Assembly (NCBI RefSeq): GCF_013407955.1
Contig: NZ_JACCBU010000001.1
Location: 2,108,001 to 2,172,000, forward strand
DNA length: 64,000 bases
Source: Microlunatus parietis
Lineage (GTDB): Bacteria; Actinomycetota; Actinomycetes; Propionibacteriales; Propionibacteriaceae
Direction of reading: 5' to 3'
Shown: positions 42,506 through 51,688 of the stretch, one piece after another
Numbering within the stretch: the first letter of the stretch is position 1
Layout of the letters: each line of letters opens with the position of its first letter
The notes under the pieces: generated by a model
Databases searched by the model: none
What the model was told of the DNA's origin: nothing
What the model saw: the letters and a program-made list of their open reading frames with translations, nothing else
Translations under genes and position numbers: made by a program

Positions 42506-42943
42506 ATGGCGACGTCGCGTTCGGAGTGCCCGCTGAACCTCGCGGTCGAACTGCTCGGCGACCGGTGGTCGCTGCTGATCCTGCGCGACGTGATGTTCGC
42601 CGGCCGGCGGCACTACCGCGAATTACTGACGGGATCCGACGAGGGCATCTCGACCAAGCTGCTCGCCGACCGGTTGCAGGCGCTCACCGCGGCCGGGATG
42701 CTGACCCGCCGGCCCGATCCGACGCACCGGCAGAAGGCGATCTACAGCCTGACCGAACGCTCGATCGCCCTACTGCCGGCGCTGGTCCAGTTCGGCGTCT
42801 GGGGGCACCGCCAGCTCGGCGCCGATGATGAGTTGAGCCGGACCGCGGAGACGCTGGACCGGGGCGGGCCGAAGGCGCAGCGGGCGTTCATGGCCGAGCT
42901 GCGCCGGGACCATCTGGTGCCGGATCAGGCCGGCGGCGTGTAG
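42506..42943 (+). CDS. HxlR-family transcriptional regulator
   Basis: 145 residues, winged helix. ECPLNLAVELLGDRWSLLIL with GRRHYRELL, then ISTKLLADRLQALTAAGML and the wing (RRPDPTHRQKAIYSLTERS). HxlR proteins sense electrophiles or redox signals and usually control a divergent oxidoreductase, here the PPOX-like gene. The cysteine at residue 8 is a possible sensor. Its 3' end overlaps the convergent SDR gene by 19 bp. Confidence 0.92.
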   Translation: MATSRSECPLNLAVELLGDRWSLLILRDVMFAGRRHYRELLTGSDEGISTKLLADRLQALTAAGMLTRRPDPTHRQKAIYSLTERSIALLPALVQFGVWGHRQLGADDELSRTAETLDRGGPKAQRAFMAELRRDHLVPDQAGGV

Positions 42944-43692
42944 CGGCCGTCCACCGCCGTCCAGCCACCGTCGACCATCAGGCAGCTGCCGGTGATGTAG
43001 CTGGCCGCGTCGCCGGCCAGGAAGACCACCGCGCCGGCGATCTCGGACGGCTCCGCCCAGCGGCCCAGCGCGCTCTTGCTGGCGTACGCCGCCGACCACG
43101 CCTCGTCCGCCCGGATCTGCGCGGTCAACGGGGTGGCGACGATGCCAGGGGCGATCGCGTTGCAGCGGACCCCGCGCGGACCGAACTCGGCGGCGGCGGT
43201 GCGCAGCAGCTGGATCAGGCCCGACTTCGTGGCCGCGTACACGCCCTGACCGGGCTCGACCGTCGTCGCCCGGATCGAGCTGAACCCGATGATGCTGCCC
43301 CGCCCGCGCTCGGCCATCGGTCCGCCGAAGGCCCGGATCAGCCGGAACGAGGAGGCGAGGTTGAGCGCGATCACCCGGTCGAAGTCGTCGTCGGTGTAGT
43401 CCACCAGCCGTTTCCGTACGTTCGTCGCCGCGGTGAACACGAGCACGTCGAGCTCGTCGAGCTCGGCCGCCGCCCGCTGGATCGCGGCGCCGTCCAGCAC
43501 ATCCAGCGGATAGCCCTGCCCGCCCGCCAGCTCCGCCGTTGCTGCGGCCGCCTCCGCATCGAGATCGGCGGCGATCACGTCCGCTCCATGCGCCGCCAGG
43601 GCCAGCGCCGACTCGCGCCCGATCCCGTTCCCCGCCCCGACCACCAGCGCCCGCCGCCCATCCAGCCGGAACAGCCGGGCGTAGTCGTCCAT
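42925..43692 (-). CDS. Short-chain dehydrogenase/reductase (SDR)
   Basis: 255 residues, classical SDR. NAD(P)-site VVGAGNGIGRESA (about 18-30), catalytic serine in GFSSIRA, VYAATKSG with tyrosine and lysine (about 150), and the C-terminal GSCLMVDGGWTAVDG. The NNAG position reads TAATNVR, which is unusual. ATG 43692 is used; a GTG at 43701 is possible. Substrate unknown. Confidence 0.9.
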   Translation of the reverse strand: MDDYARLFRLDGRRALVVGAGNGIGRESALALAAHGADVIAADLDAEAAAATAELAGGQGYPLDVLDGAAIQRAAAELDELDVLVFTAATNVRKRLVDYTDDDFDRVIALNLASSFRLIRAFGGPMAERGRGSIIGFSSIRATTVEPGQGVYAATKSGLIQLLRTAAAEFGPRGVRCNAIAPGIVATPLTAQIRADEAWSAAYASKSALGRWAEPSEIAGAVVFLAGDAASYITGSCLMVDGGWTAVDGRYTPPA

Positions 43693-43748
43693 GATCACCA
43701 TCCCCAGACCCTACTGCCCGCGGCAGCGACTGCGTCGGTCGCGTGGTG

Positions 43749-43788
43749 GAGTGAATTTCCGCCGGGCAGTCGCGGCGAAAATTCACTC
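43749..43788. repeat. 16-bp inverted repeat upstream of the SDR and Nudix genes
   Basis: Arms GAGTGAATTTCCGCCG and CGGCGAAAATTCACTC, one mismatch, eight-base loop. It lies in the divergent gap, so it may be an operator for either gene or a dispersed repeat. Confidence 0.6.
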
Positions 43789-43854
43789 ACGCTGGTTGGC
43801 GGCCGCAGCCGATGGCGTACCTTCGACGTCGGGCGCGAACAGGAGGGTCATGGC

Positions 43855-44259
43855 GTGACGGGGTTGATCCGGGTCTGCACGGTCATCCTCCGGGACGGCG
43901 CCGACAGGATCCTGACGGTACGCAAGCGCGGCACGGACTGGTTCATGCTGCCGGGCGGGAAGCCGGAGCCGGGCGAGACCTCACGCCAAGCGGCGGTCCG
44001 CGAGTGTGCCGAGGAGCTCTCAGTGACCCTGGACACCGAGGCCCTCCGCGAGCTGGGCACGTTCCGCGGGGTCGCGGCGAACGAGACCGGACGCGAGGTC
44101 GAGTCCACGGTCTTCGCTCATCCTCCGGTCACGGTCGGCCGCCCCGCCGCGGAGATCGAGGAACTGCGCTGGCTCGACCTCCGCGCCGACCCCCTGCCGA
44201 CGGATCTGGCGCCGCTGCTGTTCGGCCAGGTCGTCCCCGCCCTGCGCCGAAAAGCCTGA
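43855..44259 (+). CDS. Nudix hydrolase
   Basis: 134 residues. The Nudix box is GKPEPGETSRQAAVRECAEE followed by LSV; the final glycine of the consensus is S here. These enzymes cleave nucleoside diphosphates linked to another group; the substrate is unknown. GTG 43855 has AGGAGGGT seven bases upstream and a TACCTT -10-like box at about 43819. ATG 43850 just before it opens a two-codon frame that overlaps the start. Confidence 0.88.
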   Translation: MTGLIRVCTVILRDGADRILTVRKRGTDWFMLPGGKPEPGETSRQAAVRECAEELSVTLDTEALRELGTFRGVAANETGREVESTVFAHPPVTVGRPAAEIEELRWLDLRADPLPTDLAPLLFGQVVPALRRKA

Positions 44260-44300
44260 TGGCCGGCCGAACCACACGGAGTGTGGCTCGACCGGCCATC
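44258..44300. terminator. Bidirectional terminator between Nudix and sahH genes
   Basis: Outer arms GATGGCCGG/CCGGCCATC and inner arms CCACAC/GTGTGG. It sits between convergent stops. Confidence 0.75.
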
Positions 44301-44315
44301 GGGTCAGGTCAGGGA

Positions 44316-45752
44316 TCAGTAGCGGTAGTGATCGGGCTTGAACGGGCCCTCGACCGGGACGCCGAGGTAGTCGGCCTGCTTGTCGGTCAGGGTGGTCAGC
44401 TTCACGCCGAGCGCGTCCAGGTGCAGCCGGGCGACGGCCTCGTCCAGGTGCTTCGGCAGCACGTACACGCCGACCGGGTACTGCTCGGTCTTGGTGAACA
44501 GCTCGATCTGGGCCAGCACCTGGTTGGTGAACGAGTTGCTCATCACGAAGCTCGGGTGGCCGGTGGCGTTGCCGAGGTTCATCAGCCGGCCCTCGCTGAG
44601 CACGATGATCGAATGCGCGTTGTCGGTGCCGGCCTCGAAGGTCCACTCGTCGACCTGCGGCTTGATGTTGATCCGCTCGACGCCGGGGATCTTGGCCAGG
44701 CCGGCCATGTCGATCTCGTTGTCGAAGTGGCCGATGTTGGACACGATCGCCTGGTGCTTCATCCGGCTCATCTGGTCCGCGGTGATCACGTTGAAGCAAC
44801 CCGTCGCTGTCACGTAGATATCGGCGATCGGCAGCGCCTCCTCGAGGGTGGTCACCTGGTAGCCGTCCATCGCCGCCTGCAGGGCGCAGATCGGGTCGAC
44901 CTCGGTGATGATCACGCGAGCGCCCTGGCCACGCAGGGATTCGGCGCAGCCCTTGCCGACGTCGCCGTACCCGCAGACGACCGCGACCTTGCCGCCGATC
45001 AACACGTCGGTGGCCCGGTTCAGGCCGTCGATCATGGAGTGCCGGCAGCCGTACTTGTTGTCGAACTTCGACTTGGTCACCGAGTCGTTGACGTTGATCG
45101 CCGGGAACAGCAGCGACTCCGCCTTGGCCATGTCGTAGAGGCGGTGTACGCCGGTGGTGGTCTCCTCGGTGACGCCCTTGATCGCGTTCGCCACCTCGGT
45201 CCAGTTCCGGCCGGCGGCGATCGAGGCCTTCAGCACGGACAGGATGACCTGCAGCTCCTCCGGGTCGTCGGGGCCCGGCTCGGGCACCTCGCCGCCCTTG
45301 CTGTACTCGACACCCTTGTGGACGAGCAGCGTGGCGTCACCGCCGTCGTCCAAGATCATGTTGGCGAGTTCGCCGTTCGGCCAGGCGAGGATCTGCTCGG
45401 TGCACCACCAGTACTCCTCCAGCGTCTCGCCCTTCCAGGCGAACACCGGGACACCCTGCGGGTCCTCCGGCGTGCCGTCGCCGACCACGATCGCGGCGGC
45501 GGCGTGATCCTGCGTGGAGAAGATGTTGCAGCTGGCCCAGCGGACCTCGGCACCGAGGGCGACCAGGGTCTCGATCAGCACCGCCGTCTGGATCGTCATG
45601 TGCAACGAGCCGGCGATCTTCGCACCGCTCAGCGGCTTACTGTCTCCGTACTGTTCCCGCATCGCCATCAGGCCCGGCATCTCGTGCTCGGCGAGCCTGA
45701 TCTCCTTGCGGCCGAATTCGGCGAGGCCGAGGTCTGCTACGCGAAAGTCCAT
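44316..45752 (-). CDS. ahcY: Adenosylhomocysteinase (S-adenosylhomocysteine hydrolase)
   Basis: Splits S-adenosylhomocysteine into adenosine and homocysteine, recycling the product of methyltransferases. 478 residues, normal actinobacterial length. Seen: [38 protein letters not shown], the NAD-binding [17 protein letters not shown], then [14 protein letters not shown] and the C-terminal KPDHYRY. A TAGTCT -10 box (45760-45765) lies seven bases before ATG 45752, so the mRNA is probably leaderless; an upstream extension would overlap the TetR gene. Confidence 0.97.
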   Translation of the reverse strand: MDFRVADLGLAEFGRKEIRLAEHEMPGLMAMREQYGDSKPLSGAKIAGSLHMTIQTAVLIETLVALGAEVRWASCNIFSTQDHAAAAIVVGDGTPEDPQGVPVFAWKGETLEEYWWCTEQILAWPNGELANMILDDGGDATLLVHKGVEYSKGGEVPEPGPDDPEELQVILSVLKASIAAGRNWTEVANAIKGVTEETTTGVHRLYDMAKAESLLFPAINVNDSVTKSKFDNKYGCRHSMIDGLNRATDVLIGGKVAVVCGYGDVGKGCAESLRGQGARVIITEVDPICALQAAMDGYQVTTLEEALPIADIYVTATGCFNVITADQMSRMKHQAIVSNIGHFDNEIDMAGLAKIPGVERINIKPQVDEWTFEAGTDNAHSIIVLSEGRLMNLGNATGHPSFVMSNSFTNQVLAQIELFTKTEQYPVGVYVLPKHLDEAVARLHLDALGVKLTTLTDKQADYLGVPVEGPFKPDHYRY

Positions 45753-45759
45753 GCCCGTC

Positions 45760-45765
45760 AGACTA
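45760..45765 (-). promoter_or_regulatory. TAGTCT -10 box of ahcY, leaderless start candidate
   Basis: Seven bases upstream of ATG 45752. It lies inside the last codons of the preceding TetR gene. Confidence 0.5.
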
Positions 45766-46326
45766 GTGGTCTGCCGCGCCGTTGAGAAAAAGGTCGACCA
45801 GGGAGTCACTGACCGTCTCGATTCCGGCATCCCCGGCCATCACCCGGGCCAGGCCGTGTTCCAGCAGGGCAGCCAGAGAACTGAGCAGGACGTCGGCGCC
45901 GATCCCCGGCCGGAGGGTGCCGTCGGCCAGGCCGCGGTCGATCAGTTCACGCACCGGTCGCCGTACCTCCGCCTCGAGTTCACCGGAATCTCCCAGACCT
46001 TTCTTGTCCACGCCGGCCAGGACGGCGTACTTGGCGCCCGCGGTCAGAAAGGCCCGGGCCAGTCGGCTCAACGCGACCTCGACCGGGATCCCGCCGAGGT
46101 CCGCCGCCGCCACCCGGGACTGGAGCTCGTCCGTCGCCGCTCGGATCAGGCCGGCCAGCAGCGCGTCCCGATTGGGGAAGTAGCGATAGAGGGTCGCCCG
46201 GCCCACCCCGGCGGCCGCGGCGATCTCGCTCATGCTCGCCGTCGGCCCACGCTCGGCCAGCACCGCGGCGGCCGCATCCAGGATCCCGGTCGAGATCCGG
46301 TCCTGCAGCGCGGGCTGTCGTGCCAT
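45763..46326 (-). CDS. TetR-family repressor
   Basis: 187 residues. HTH at about 31-52 ([20 protein letters not shown]). The C-terminal ligand domain is unremarkable. Divergent from the aldo/keto reductase with a perfect operator (46378-46395) over that gene's start site, so it probably represses the reductase. Start ATG 46326. Confidence 0.92.
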   Translation of the reverse strand: MARQPALQDRISTGILDAAAAVLAERGPTASMSEIAAAAGVGRATLYRYFPNRDALLAGLIRAATDELQSRVAAADLGGIPVEVALSRLARAFLTAGAKYAVLAGVDKKGLGDSGELEAEVRRPVRELIDRGLADGTLRPGIGADVLLSSLAALLEHGLARVMAGDAGIETVSDSLVDLFLNGAADH

Positions 46327-46377
46327 GCCCCAGGACATTACAGCCTGGTCCACTCTGGATTCATCTGTGTACGATGA

Positions 46378-46395
46378 TGAGACACACATGTCTCA
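46378..46395. promoter_or_regulatory. TetR operator of the aldo/keto reductase
   Basis: TGAGACA-CACA-TGTCTCA, perfect seven-base arms. It follows a TACGAT -10 box (46370-46375), so a bound repressor would cover the transcription start. Confidence 0.75.
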
Positions 46396-46414
46396 CGCAT
46401 TCAGGGAGGACCGC

Positions 46415-47389
46415 ATGGTCACCGCCACCCGCAGCCTCGGCCGCACCGACATCAAGATCACGCCGATCGGATTGGGCTGCATGCAGTTCGCCGGCGCCGG
46501 GCTGATCGCCCGGCTGTTCTACGCACCGCTGGAGCAACCGGTCGTCACGGAGATCGTCGACGCCGCCCTGCGGGCCGGCACCGGCTGGTTCGACACCGCG
46601 GAGATGTACGGCCGCGGCCGCTCCGAACGGGCCCTGACCACCGCACTGCGCGACCTCGGTGTCGCGCCGGGCGAGGTCCCGATCGCCACCAAGTGGTCGC
46701 CCGGCCTGCGCACCGCGGGCAGCATCGTCCGCACCATCGACGACCGGCTGGCTGCCCTGCAGGGTTACCCGATCGACCTGCATCAGATCCACCTGCCGCA
46801 CGGCAGCTTCTCCTCGCTCACCGCCCAGCTGAAGGCGATGGCCCGGCTGGCCCGGGAGCACAAGATCAACTCCATCGGGGTGAGCAACTTCTCCGCCCGG
46901 CAGCTCGAGCTGGCCCACTCGGTGCTCAGTCAGGAGAACCTGGTCCTGGCCTCGAACCAGGTGCAGATCAACCTGCTGCACCGCAACATCGAGAAGAACG
47001 GGGTCCTCGACGTCGCCCGCCGGCACGGGATCACCCTGATCGCGTACTCGCCGCTGCGGTCCGGCCTGCTCACCGGCCGTTTCCATGATCAACACGATCG
47101 GTCCGCGCTGCTGCCGTTCCGGCGGCTCGTCGGCGGGTTCGACACCCGGACACTGCGACGGACGGCGCCACTGATCAAGGAACTTGAGCGGATCGGGCTC
47201 GCTCACGGCGCCAGTGCGAGCCAGGTCGCGCTGGCCTGGTTGATCACGTTCTACGGCGACACCGTGGTGGCGATCCCCGGCGCCTCGAAGCCGAGCCAGG
47301 CCACCCAGGCGGCCGAGGCGATGTCCCTGGAGCTGTCCGCCGACGAGCTGACCCGGCTTGATCAACTCTCCCGGTCCGCTGAGGCCTGA
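46415..47389 (+). CDS. Aldo/keto reductase
   Basis: 324 residues, NADPH-dependent carbonyl reductase. Catalytic aspartate and tyrosine in WFDTAEMYGRGRSERAL (about 53-69), the lysine in ATKWSP, and the histidine in HQIHLPHGS. SNFSARQLE and cofactor-binding IPGASKPSQ also fit. AGGGAGGA precedes ATG 46415. Controlled by the divergent TetR. Confidence 0.93.
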   Translation: MVTATRSLGRTDIKITPIGLGCMQFAGAGLIARLFYAPLEQPVVTEIVDAALRAGTGWFDTAEMYGRGRSERALTTALRDLGVAPGEVPIATKWSPGLRTAGSIVRTIDDRLAALQGYPIDLHQIHLPHGSFSSLTAQLKAMARLAREHKINSIGVSNFSARQLELAHSVLSQENLVLASNQVQINLLHRNIEKNGVLDVARRHGITLIAYSPLRSGLLTGRFHDQHDRSALLPFRRLVGGFDTRTLRRTAPLIKELERIGLAHGASASQVALAWLITFYGDTVVAIPGASKPSQATQAAEAMSLELSADELTRLDQLSRSAEA

Positions 47390-47410
47390 CCGGTCGTCAC
47401 TCTGGTCACA

Positions 47411-47435
47411 AGTTTTTCACGTTACGTGAAAAACT
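47411..47435. terminator. Terminator after the aldo/keto reductase
   Basis: Perfect 11-bp arms AGTTTTTCACG/CGTGAAAAACT around TTA. The arms supply the A/T tracts needed for termination in both directions. Confidence 0.8.
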
Positions 47436-47436
47436 G

Positions 47437-47490
47437 GCACTTCCCGCGAGTTACTTCTCACGTAAAGCGACAAGAAGTGTGGGGAAGTGC
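47437..47490. repeat. Second inverted repeat next to the terminator
   Basis: GCACTTCCC (47437-47445) and GGGAAGTGC (47482-47490), directly after the terminator and before the REP half-element. Confidence 0.5.
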
Positions 47491-47510
47491 GCGGGCTCGA
47501 GGGCGGAGCG

Positions 47511-47529
47511 CCCTTCGACAGGCTCAGGG
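47511..47529. repeat. REP half-element overlapping the aroQ stop
   Basis: CCCTTCGACAGGCTCAGGG, one arm of the hairpin element found at 34725 and 39839. Its TCA (47524-47526) is the aroQ stop codon on the minus strand. Confidence 0.75.
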
Positions 47530-47964
47530 GGCGGAAGGGGGCTCGGCGAGGCGGCGCAGGGCGAGCTCGTAGCCGGCGATGCCGAGGCCGGCGATCACGC
47601 CGGTCGCGTACGGCGTGATCACCGAGTGGCGGCGGAACTCCTCGCGCGCGTGCACGTTGGACAGGTGCACCTCGATCAGGTCCGCCGTCCGCTGGGCCAC
47701 CGCATCGGCGACCGCGATCGAGTAGTGGGTCCAGGCGGCCGGGTTCAGCACCACCGGGAGGGACAGGTCGGCGGCCTCGTGCAGCCAGCCGACCAGCTCG
47801 CCCTCATGATCGGTCTGCCGCACCTCGACCTCGACGCCGAGTTCCTGGCCGAACGCGACCAGCCGCTCGGCGAGTTGATCATGGGTGGTGGAACCGTACA
47901 CCTCGGGCTGGCGCTTGCCGAGCCGGCCGAGGTTCGGTCCGTTCAAGATCAGGATCTTGGTCAT
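47524..47964 (-). CDS. aroQ: Type II 3-dehydroquinate dehydratase
   Basis: Third step of the shikimate pathway. 146 residues. Canonical N-terminus [21 protein letters not shown] (active-site arginine and tyrosine), [32 protein letters not shown] and [17 protein letters not shown]. The first two segments carry the catalytic arginine/tyrosine and the histidine site. Stop lies in the REP half-element, so the last residues (EPPSAP) may come from it. No other aro gene is near. Confidence 0.96.
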   Translation of the reverse strand: MTKILILNGPNLGRLGKRQPEVYGSTTHDQLAERLVAFGQELGVEVEVRQTDHEGELVGWLHEAADLSLPVVLNPAAWTHYSIAVADAVAQRTADLIEVHLSNVHAREEFRRHSVITPYATGVIAGLGIAGYELALRRLAEPPSAP

Positions 47965-47995
47965 CGTCGGGCTCCGCCTGGTTGAGGGGTACGGA

Positions 47996-48979
47996 TCAGT
48001 GGGACGGCGCGGCCGGGCGTTCCGGGCGCGGTTGCGGCTGGTAGTCCTTGTCGTAGAGGTCCGGCTCCAGGTAGGGCGCGCTGACCATCGGGTCGGCGGC
48101 GCGGATCGCCGCCTCGGCCCGGTTGATCGTTTCCGCAACCTCGGTCGCCGAGTCCGTACCGGTGACCGCGATCTTGGCCGCCACCAGCACCTCCTCCGGG
48201 CCGAGATGCAGCGTCTTCATGTGGATGATCCGGTCCACGCCCTCGGTCCCGGCCAGCGCGGCCTCGATCGCCTTGATCGACGCCGGCGACGCCGACTCGC
48301 CGACCAGCAGGCTCTTCGTCTCGATCGCCAGGGTGACGGCGACGGCCACCAGCAGCAGGCCGATCATGGCGGTGCCGATCACGTCGAAGATGCCGTTGTG
48401 CGTGATCACGGTGAGGCCGACGCCGGCCAGCGCGAAGATCAGGCCGACCAGAGCGGCGAGGTCCTCCAGCAGGATCACGGGCAGCTCCGGCGACTTCGCC
48501 GAGCGGATGAACCGGCCCCAGGACTGCCGGCCCTTGGACTTGTTCGACTCCCTGATCGCGGTACGGAAGGACAGCGACTCGGCGATGATCGCCGCCACCA
48601 AGATCACGATCGGCACCCACCAGAAGCCGCCCTCGAGCAGCTCGTTCGGGTGACCCTCCTGGATCTCGTGATACTTGTGGTACGCCTCGTAGAGCGCGAA
48701 CAGGCCGCCGACGCTGAACAGCACGATCGCCACGATGAAGGCGAAGACGTACCGCTCCCGGCCGTACCCGAACGGGTGCTCCGGCGTCGCCGCCCGCCGC
48801 GCCCGCCGGCCACCGACCAGCAGCAGCGCCTGATTGCCGGCGTCCGCCACCGAGTGGATCGCCTCGGCCAGCATCGACGACGACTGGGTCAGGGCCCAGC
48901 CGCCGAACTTGCACAGGGCGATGAACGAGTTCGCCGTCAGGGCCGCGACGACGGCCTTCGTCCCACCTTCAGCGCTCAC
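47996..48979 (-). CDS. Cation diffusion facilitator (CDF) transporter
   Basis: 327 residues, exports divalent metals such as zinc or iron against protons. Metal-site helix [18 protein letters not shown] (about 33-50) and [16 protein letters not shown] (about 168), with [14 protein letters not shown] between, plus a C-terminal cytoplasmic domain ([19 protein letters not shown]). Six membrane helices. GTG start 48979; it lies upstream of aroQ on the same strand (31-bp gap). Confidence 0.92.
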   Translation of the reverse strand: MSAEGGTKAVVAALTANSFIALCKFGGWALTQSSSMLAEAIHSVADAGNQALLLVGGRRARRAATPEHPFGYGRERYVFAFIVAIVLFSVGGLFALYEAYHKYHEIQEGHPNELLEGGFWWVPIVILVAAIIAESLSFRTAIRESNKSKGRQSWGRFIRSAKSPELPVILLEDLAALVGLIFALAGVGLTVITHNGIFDVIGTAMIGLLLVAVAVTLAIETKSLLVGESASPASIKAIEAALAGTEGVDRIIHMKTLHLGPEEVLVAAKIAVTGTDSATEVAETINRAEAAIRAADPMVSAPYLEPDLYDKDYQPQPRPERPAAPSH

Positions 48980-49012
48980 GCCGGCTTATCTTGCCAGACA
49001 GTGGGCAGGTGT

Positions 49013-50041
49013 TCAGATGTCGTGGTAGCGGCCGAGCCCGACGGCGAGGAACACTGCGGCGAACATCCCGGTCTGCAGCAGCGTGACGTACCGCTCGACG
49101 TCGGAGCCGCCGCGATGGCCGATGGTGTTCACCCGAACGTCGTTCCGCTCGGCCACCGTGAGCAGCCCGGTGTGCGCGGCTCTGATCAGTTCGTCGGTGT
49201 CCCCGTCGTCCAAGATCAACAAGCCGGGCCGCCGGTCCGCCGGCACGACGTCGGTGAACGGGTCGGCGAACGGGTCCCGCGGCGCCGCACCGTCCAGGAT
49301 CGGCATCAGTTCCCGGGCGTCGGCGGCCAGCGCGGCCCGGCCGGTGCCGGCCCGGAACGCCTCGGCCACCCGCCGGGAGGCTCGCGCCGCGAGCACCGAA
49401 CCGCCCCAGACCAGCGGGTGCGCGTCGGCCAGGCCCAGGGCCAGGTCCTTGGCCGGGTTCTCCGACAGATCCCGGTACGCCGAGCACTCCTCGGCCACCA
49501 GATCCATCGCGTCAGCGACCAGGTCCGGCCGGACCTGCGGGCCGAGCTGGGCCAGGTGCAGCGCGTCCAGCACGACGATCGCCGCGGCCAGCGTGTCGGC
49601 CGTCGTCGTCGGCAGCAGCGTGGTGGACCGGGAACTCGTGTGGTCGGCCACCGGAGACGACTCCGGGCAGGCGACCAGCGACATGCTGCCCCGGCGGGTC
49701 GCCTCGGCGACGCTCATGATCAGGCCGGGCTCGGCACCGTCGCTGGCCATCGCCACCACCAGGTCGAGCGCACCGACCCAGCCCGGCAGGCCGTGGTGCG
49801 GCCAGGCCACGAACGGCACCGGGCAGACCGGCTCCAGCATCGCCCGGATGAACCGCGCCTCGGAGCCGACCGCGATCACCGCCCGGGGCCGCGGAATGTC
49901 GGCCAGCTTCAGCCGCGGCTGCTCGGCCGCCTCGGTCTCCCGCCGCAGCCGCGCGCCGGCCTCGGCGAGCCGCCGCAGCACCGGGTCGGCCCCGCGCAGT
50001 GCCTGCTGGTCGTCCAGCCAGCCATCATCGAAGATCGTCAT
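49013..50041 (-). CDS. SIS-domain phosphoglucose/phosphomannose isomerase-like protein
   Basis: 342 residues. Actinobacterial member of the bifunctional phosphosugar isomerase family, always found near phosphomannomutase. Segments DIPRPRAVIAVGSEARFI, GALDLVVAMASDG, and NPAKDLALGLADAHPLVWGG fit. It is divergent in sequence and may have lost some active-site residues. ATG 50041 is used; GTG 50050, overlapping the Trm112 stop, is equally possible. Probably feeds fructose-6-P into mannose-6-P for envelope glycans (inference). Confidence 0.82.
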   Translation of the reverse strand: MTIFDDGWLDDQQALRGADPVLRRLAEAGARLRRETEAAEQPRLKLADIPRPRAVIAVGSEARFIRAMLEPVCPVPFVAWPHHGLPGWVGALDLVVAMASDGAEPGLIMSVAEATRRGSMSLVACPESSPVADHTSSRSTTLLPTTTADTLAAAIVVLDALHLAQLGPQVRPDLVADAMDLVAEECSAYRDLSENPAKDLALGLADAHPLVWGGSVLAARASRRVAEAFRAGTGRAALAADARELMPILDGAAPRDPFADPFTDVVPADRRPGLLILDDGDTDELIRAAHTGLLTVAERNDVRVNTIGHRGGSDVERYVTLLQTGMFAAVFLAVGLGRYHDI

Positions 50042-50049
50042 CGACGCCA

Positions 50050-50238
50050 CTACTGCCCGTCCGGGCGGCGGGCCTCGTCGATCAACAGGATCGGGATCTG
50101 ATCCCGTACCGGATAGGCCAGTCCGCAGTCCGGCGCGACGCAGGTCAGCTCGTCGCGATCATGATCAACCGCCAGTGCCCCGTGACAGCTGGGGCAGGAC
50201 AGGATCTCCAGCAGTTCCGGCGCCAGTTCGACAACCAT
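50050..50238 (-). CDS. Trm112-family small zinc protein
   Basis: 62 residues. Two CxxC-type pairs (C15, C18 and C33, C38) form a zinc ribbon, and YPVRDQIPILLIDEARR is the family's C-terminal signature. In other organisms Trm112 activates methyltransferases; the role of the actinobacterial protein in this locus is unknown. GAGGAGG precedes ATG 50238. Coupled to the isomerase gene. Confidence 0.92.
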   Translation of the reverse strand: MVVELAPELLEILSCPSCHGALAVDHDRDELTCVAPDCGLAYPVRDQIPILLIDEARRPDGQ

Positions 50239-50296
50239 TGCAGCCTCCTCAGGTCGTGCATCGCTAACCGTACCGACTCGCGCCGGGGATCCTCGG

Positions 50297-51670
50297 TCAG
50301 GGACGGCGGATCAGCGCCAGCGCCTCGTCGCGGAGCGCGGCCATGGTGGCCGGATCGGCGGCCTCGACGTTGAGCCGGAGCAGCGGCTCGGTGTTCGACG
50401 GCCGGACGTTGAACCACCAGCCCGGGCCCGAGACGGTGAGCCCGTCCAGCGTGCTCAGCTCGCCGCGATCACCGAACGCCGCGGCCAGCCGGTCCATGAT
50501 CGACTTCTGGTCGGCGACGGTGGAGTTGATCTCGCCGGACTCGACGTAGGAGCAGAATTCCTCGACCAGCTTGGACAGCGGGGCGTCGGTGCGGCCGACC
50601 AGGGCCAGCACGTGCAGCGCCGCCAGCATGCCGGTGTCGGCGCCCCAGAAGTCGCGGAAGTAGTAGTGGGCGGAGTGCTCGCCGCCGAAGATCGCGCCGT
50701 GCTCGGCCATCGCGGCCTTGACGAACGTGTGCCCGACCCGAGTGATCACGACCTTGCCTCCGCGCCGCTGGACCAGCTCCGGCACCGCCCGCGAGGTGAT
50801 CGTGTTGCAGACGATGGTCGCACCCGGCTCCCGGTCCAGCTCCTGGCCGGCGATCATCGCGGTGATCACCGACGGGCTGACCACGGCACCGGTCTCGTCG
50901 ATCAGGAAGCAGCGGTCCGCGTCGCCGTCGAAGACCAGGCCGAGATCCGCGCCGTGCTCCCGGACCGCGGCCTGGGCGTCGACCAGGTTCTGCGGCTCCA
51001 GCGGGTTCGGCGGGTGGTTCGGGAACGTACCGTCCGGGTCGGTGTAGAGGCCGATCAGGTCCAGGTCGAGCGAGCCGAGCACGGCCGGCAGGGTGTGCCC
51101 GGCCATCCCGTTGCCGGCGTCCGCCACCACCCGGAGCCGGCGCAGCCCGGTCAGGTCGACCAGCGAGTGCAGGTACGCCGCGTAGTCGGCCAGCAGGTCC
51201 CGCTCGGTGATCGTTCCGCGGCGGGCCACAGGCTGGGCAGCGGGCTCGGCCGGCGGGCCGGTCAGCACCCGGTCGGCCAAGGCGACAAGATCAGCCGAGG
51301 CGACCGGCAGCGCGCCGGCCCGGCAGAACTTGATCCCGTTGTCCGGCGCCGGGTTGTGGCTCGCCGTGAACATCGCGCCGGGCAGGCCGAGCGCCCCGCA
51401 GGCGTACCAGAGCTGGTCGGTGCTGGCCAGCCCGATGTCGATCACGTCCACCCCGCGGCTCGCCACCCCGTCGGCGAACGCGGCCGCGAACTCGGGGCTG
51501 GTCAACCGCATGTCCCGGCCGATCACCAACTGGTCCAGCCCCGGCCGCAGCCCGGTGACCTCGACCCAGGCGGCCCCGATCGCCCGGGCTCCGTCGGCGT
51601 CCCAGTCGGGGTCCGGCGCGACGGCGCGACCGCGGATGTCGTTGGCCTTGAAGATTCCGGGAGTGATCAC
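50297..51670 (-). CDS. manB: Phosphomannomutase/phosphoglucomutase
   Basis: 457 residues. Interconverts hexose 6-phosphate and 1-phosphate for GDP-mannose and glycan synthesis. Phosphoserine loop TASHNPAPDNGIKF (about 100), metal loop DGDADRCF (about 248), sugar loop GGEHSAHYYFRDF (about 340), and C-terminal phosphate loop RPSNTEPLLRLNVEA. ATG 51670. It shares a strand and block with the isomerase and Trm112. Confidence 0.95.
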   Translation of the reverse strand: MITPGIFKANDIRGRAVAPDPDWDADGARAIGAAWVEVTGLRPGLDQLVIGRDMRLTSPEFAAAFADGVASRGVDVIDIGLASTDQLWYACGALGLPGAMFTASHNPAPDNGIKFCRAGALPVASADLVALADRVLTGPPAEPAAQPVARRGTITERDLLADYAAYLHSLVDLTGLRRLRVVADAGNGMAGHTLPAVLGSLDLDLIGLYTDPDGTFPNHPPNPLEPQNLVDAQAAVREHGADLGLVFDGDADRCFLIDETGAVVSPSVITAMIAGQELDREPGATIVCNTITSRAVPELVQRRGGKVVITRVGHTFVKAAMAEHGAIFGGEHSAHYYFRDFWGADTGMLAALHVLALVGRTDAPLSKLVEEFCSYVESGEINSTVADQKSIMDRLAAAFGDRGELSTLDGLTVSGPGWWFNVRPSNTEPLLRLNVEAADPATMAALRDEALALIRRP

Positions 51671-51688
51671 CGGACAAGGTTATGCGGA

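Noticed and set aside
43850..43858. ATG-GCG-TGA mini-frame overlapping the Nudix start
   Set aside because: Two codons; probably chance. The ribosome site serves GTG 43855 as well.
47965..48138. N-terminal extension of aroQ
   Set aside because: It would overlap the CDF gene and adds basic sequence absent from AroQ proteins; ATG 47964 gives the canonical N-terminus.
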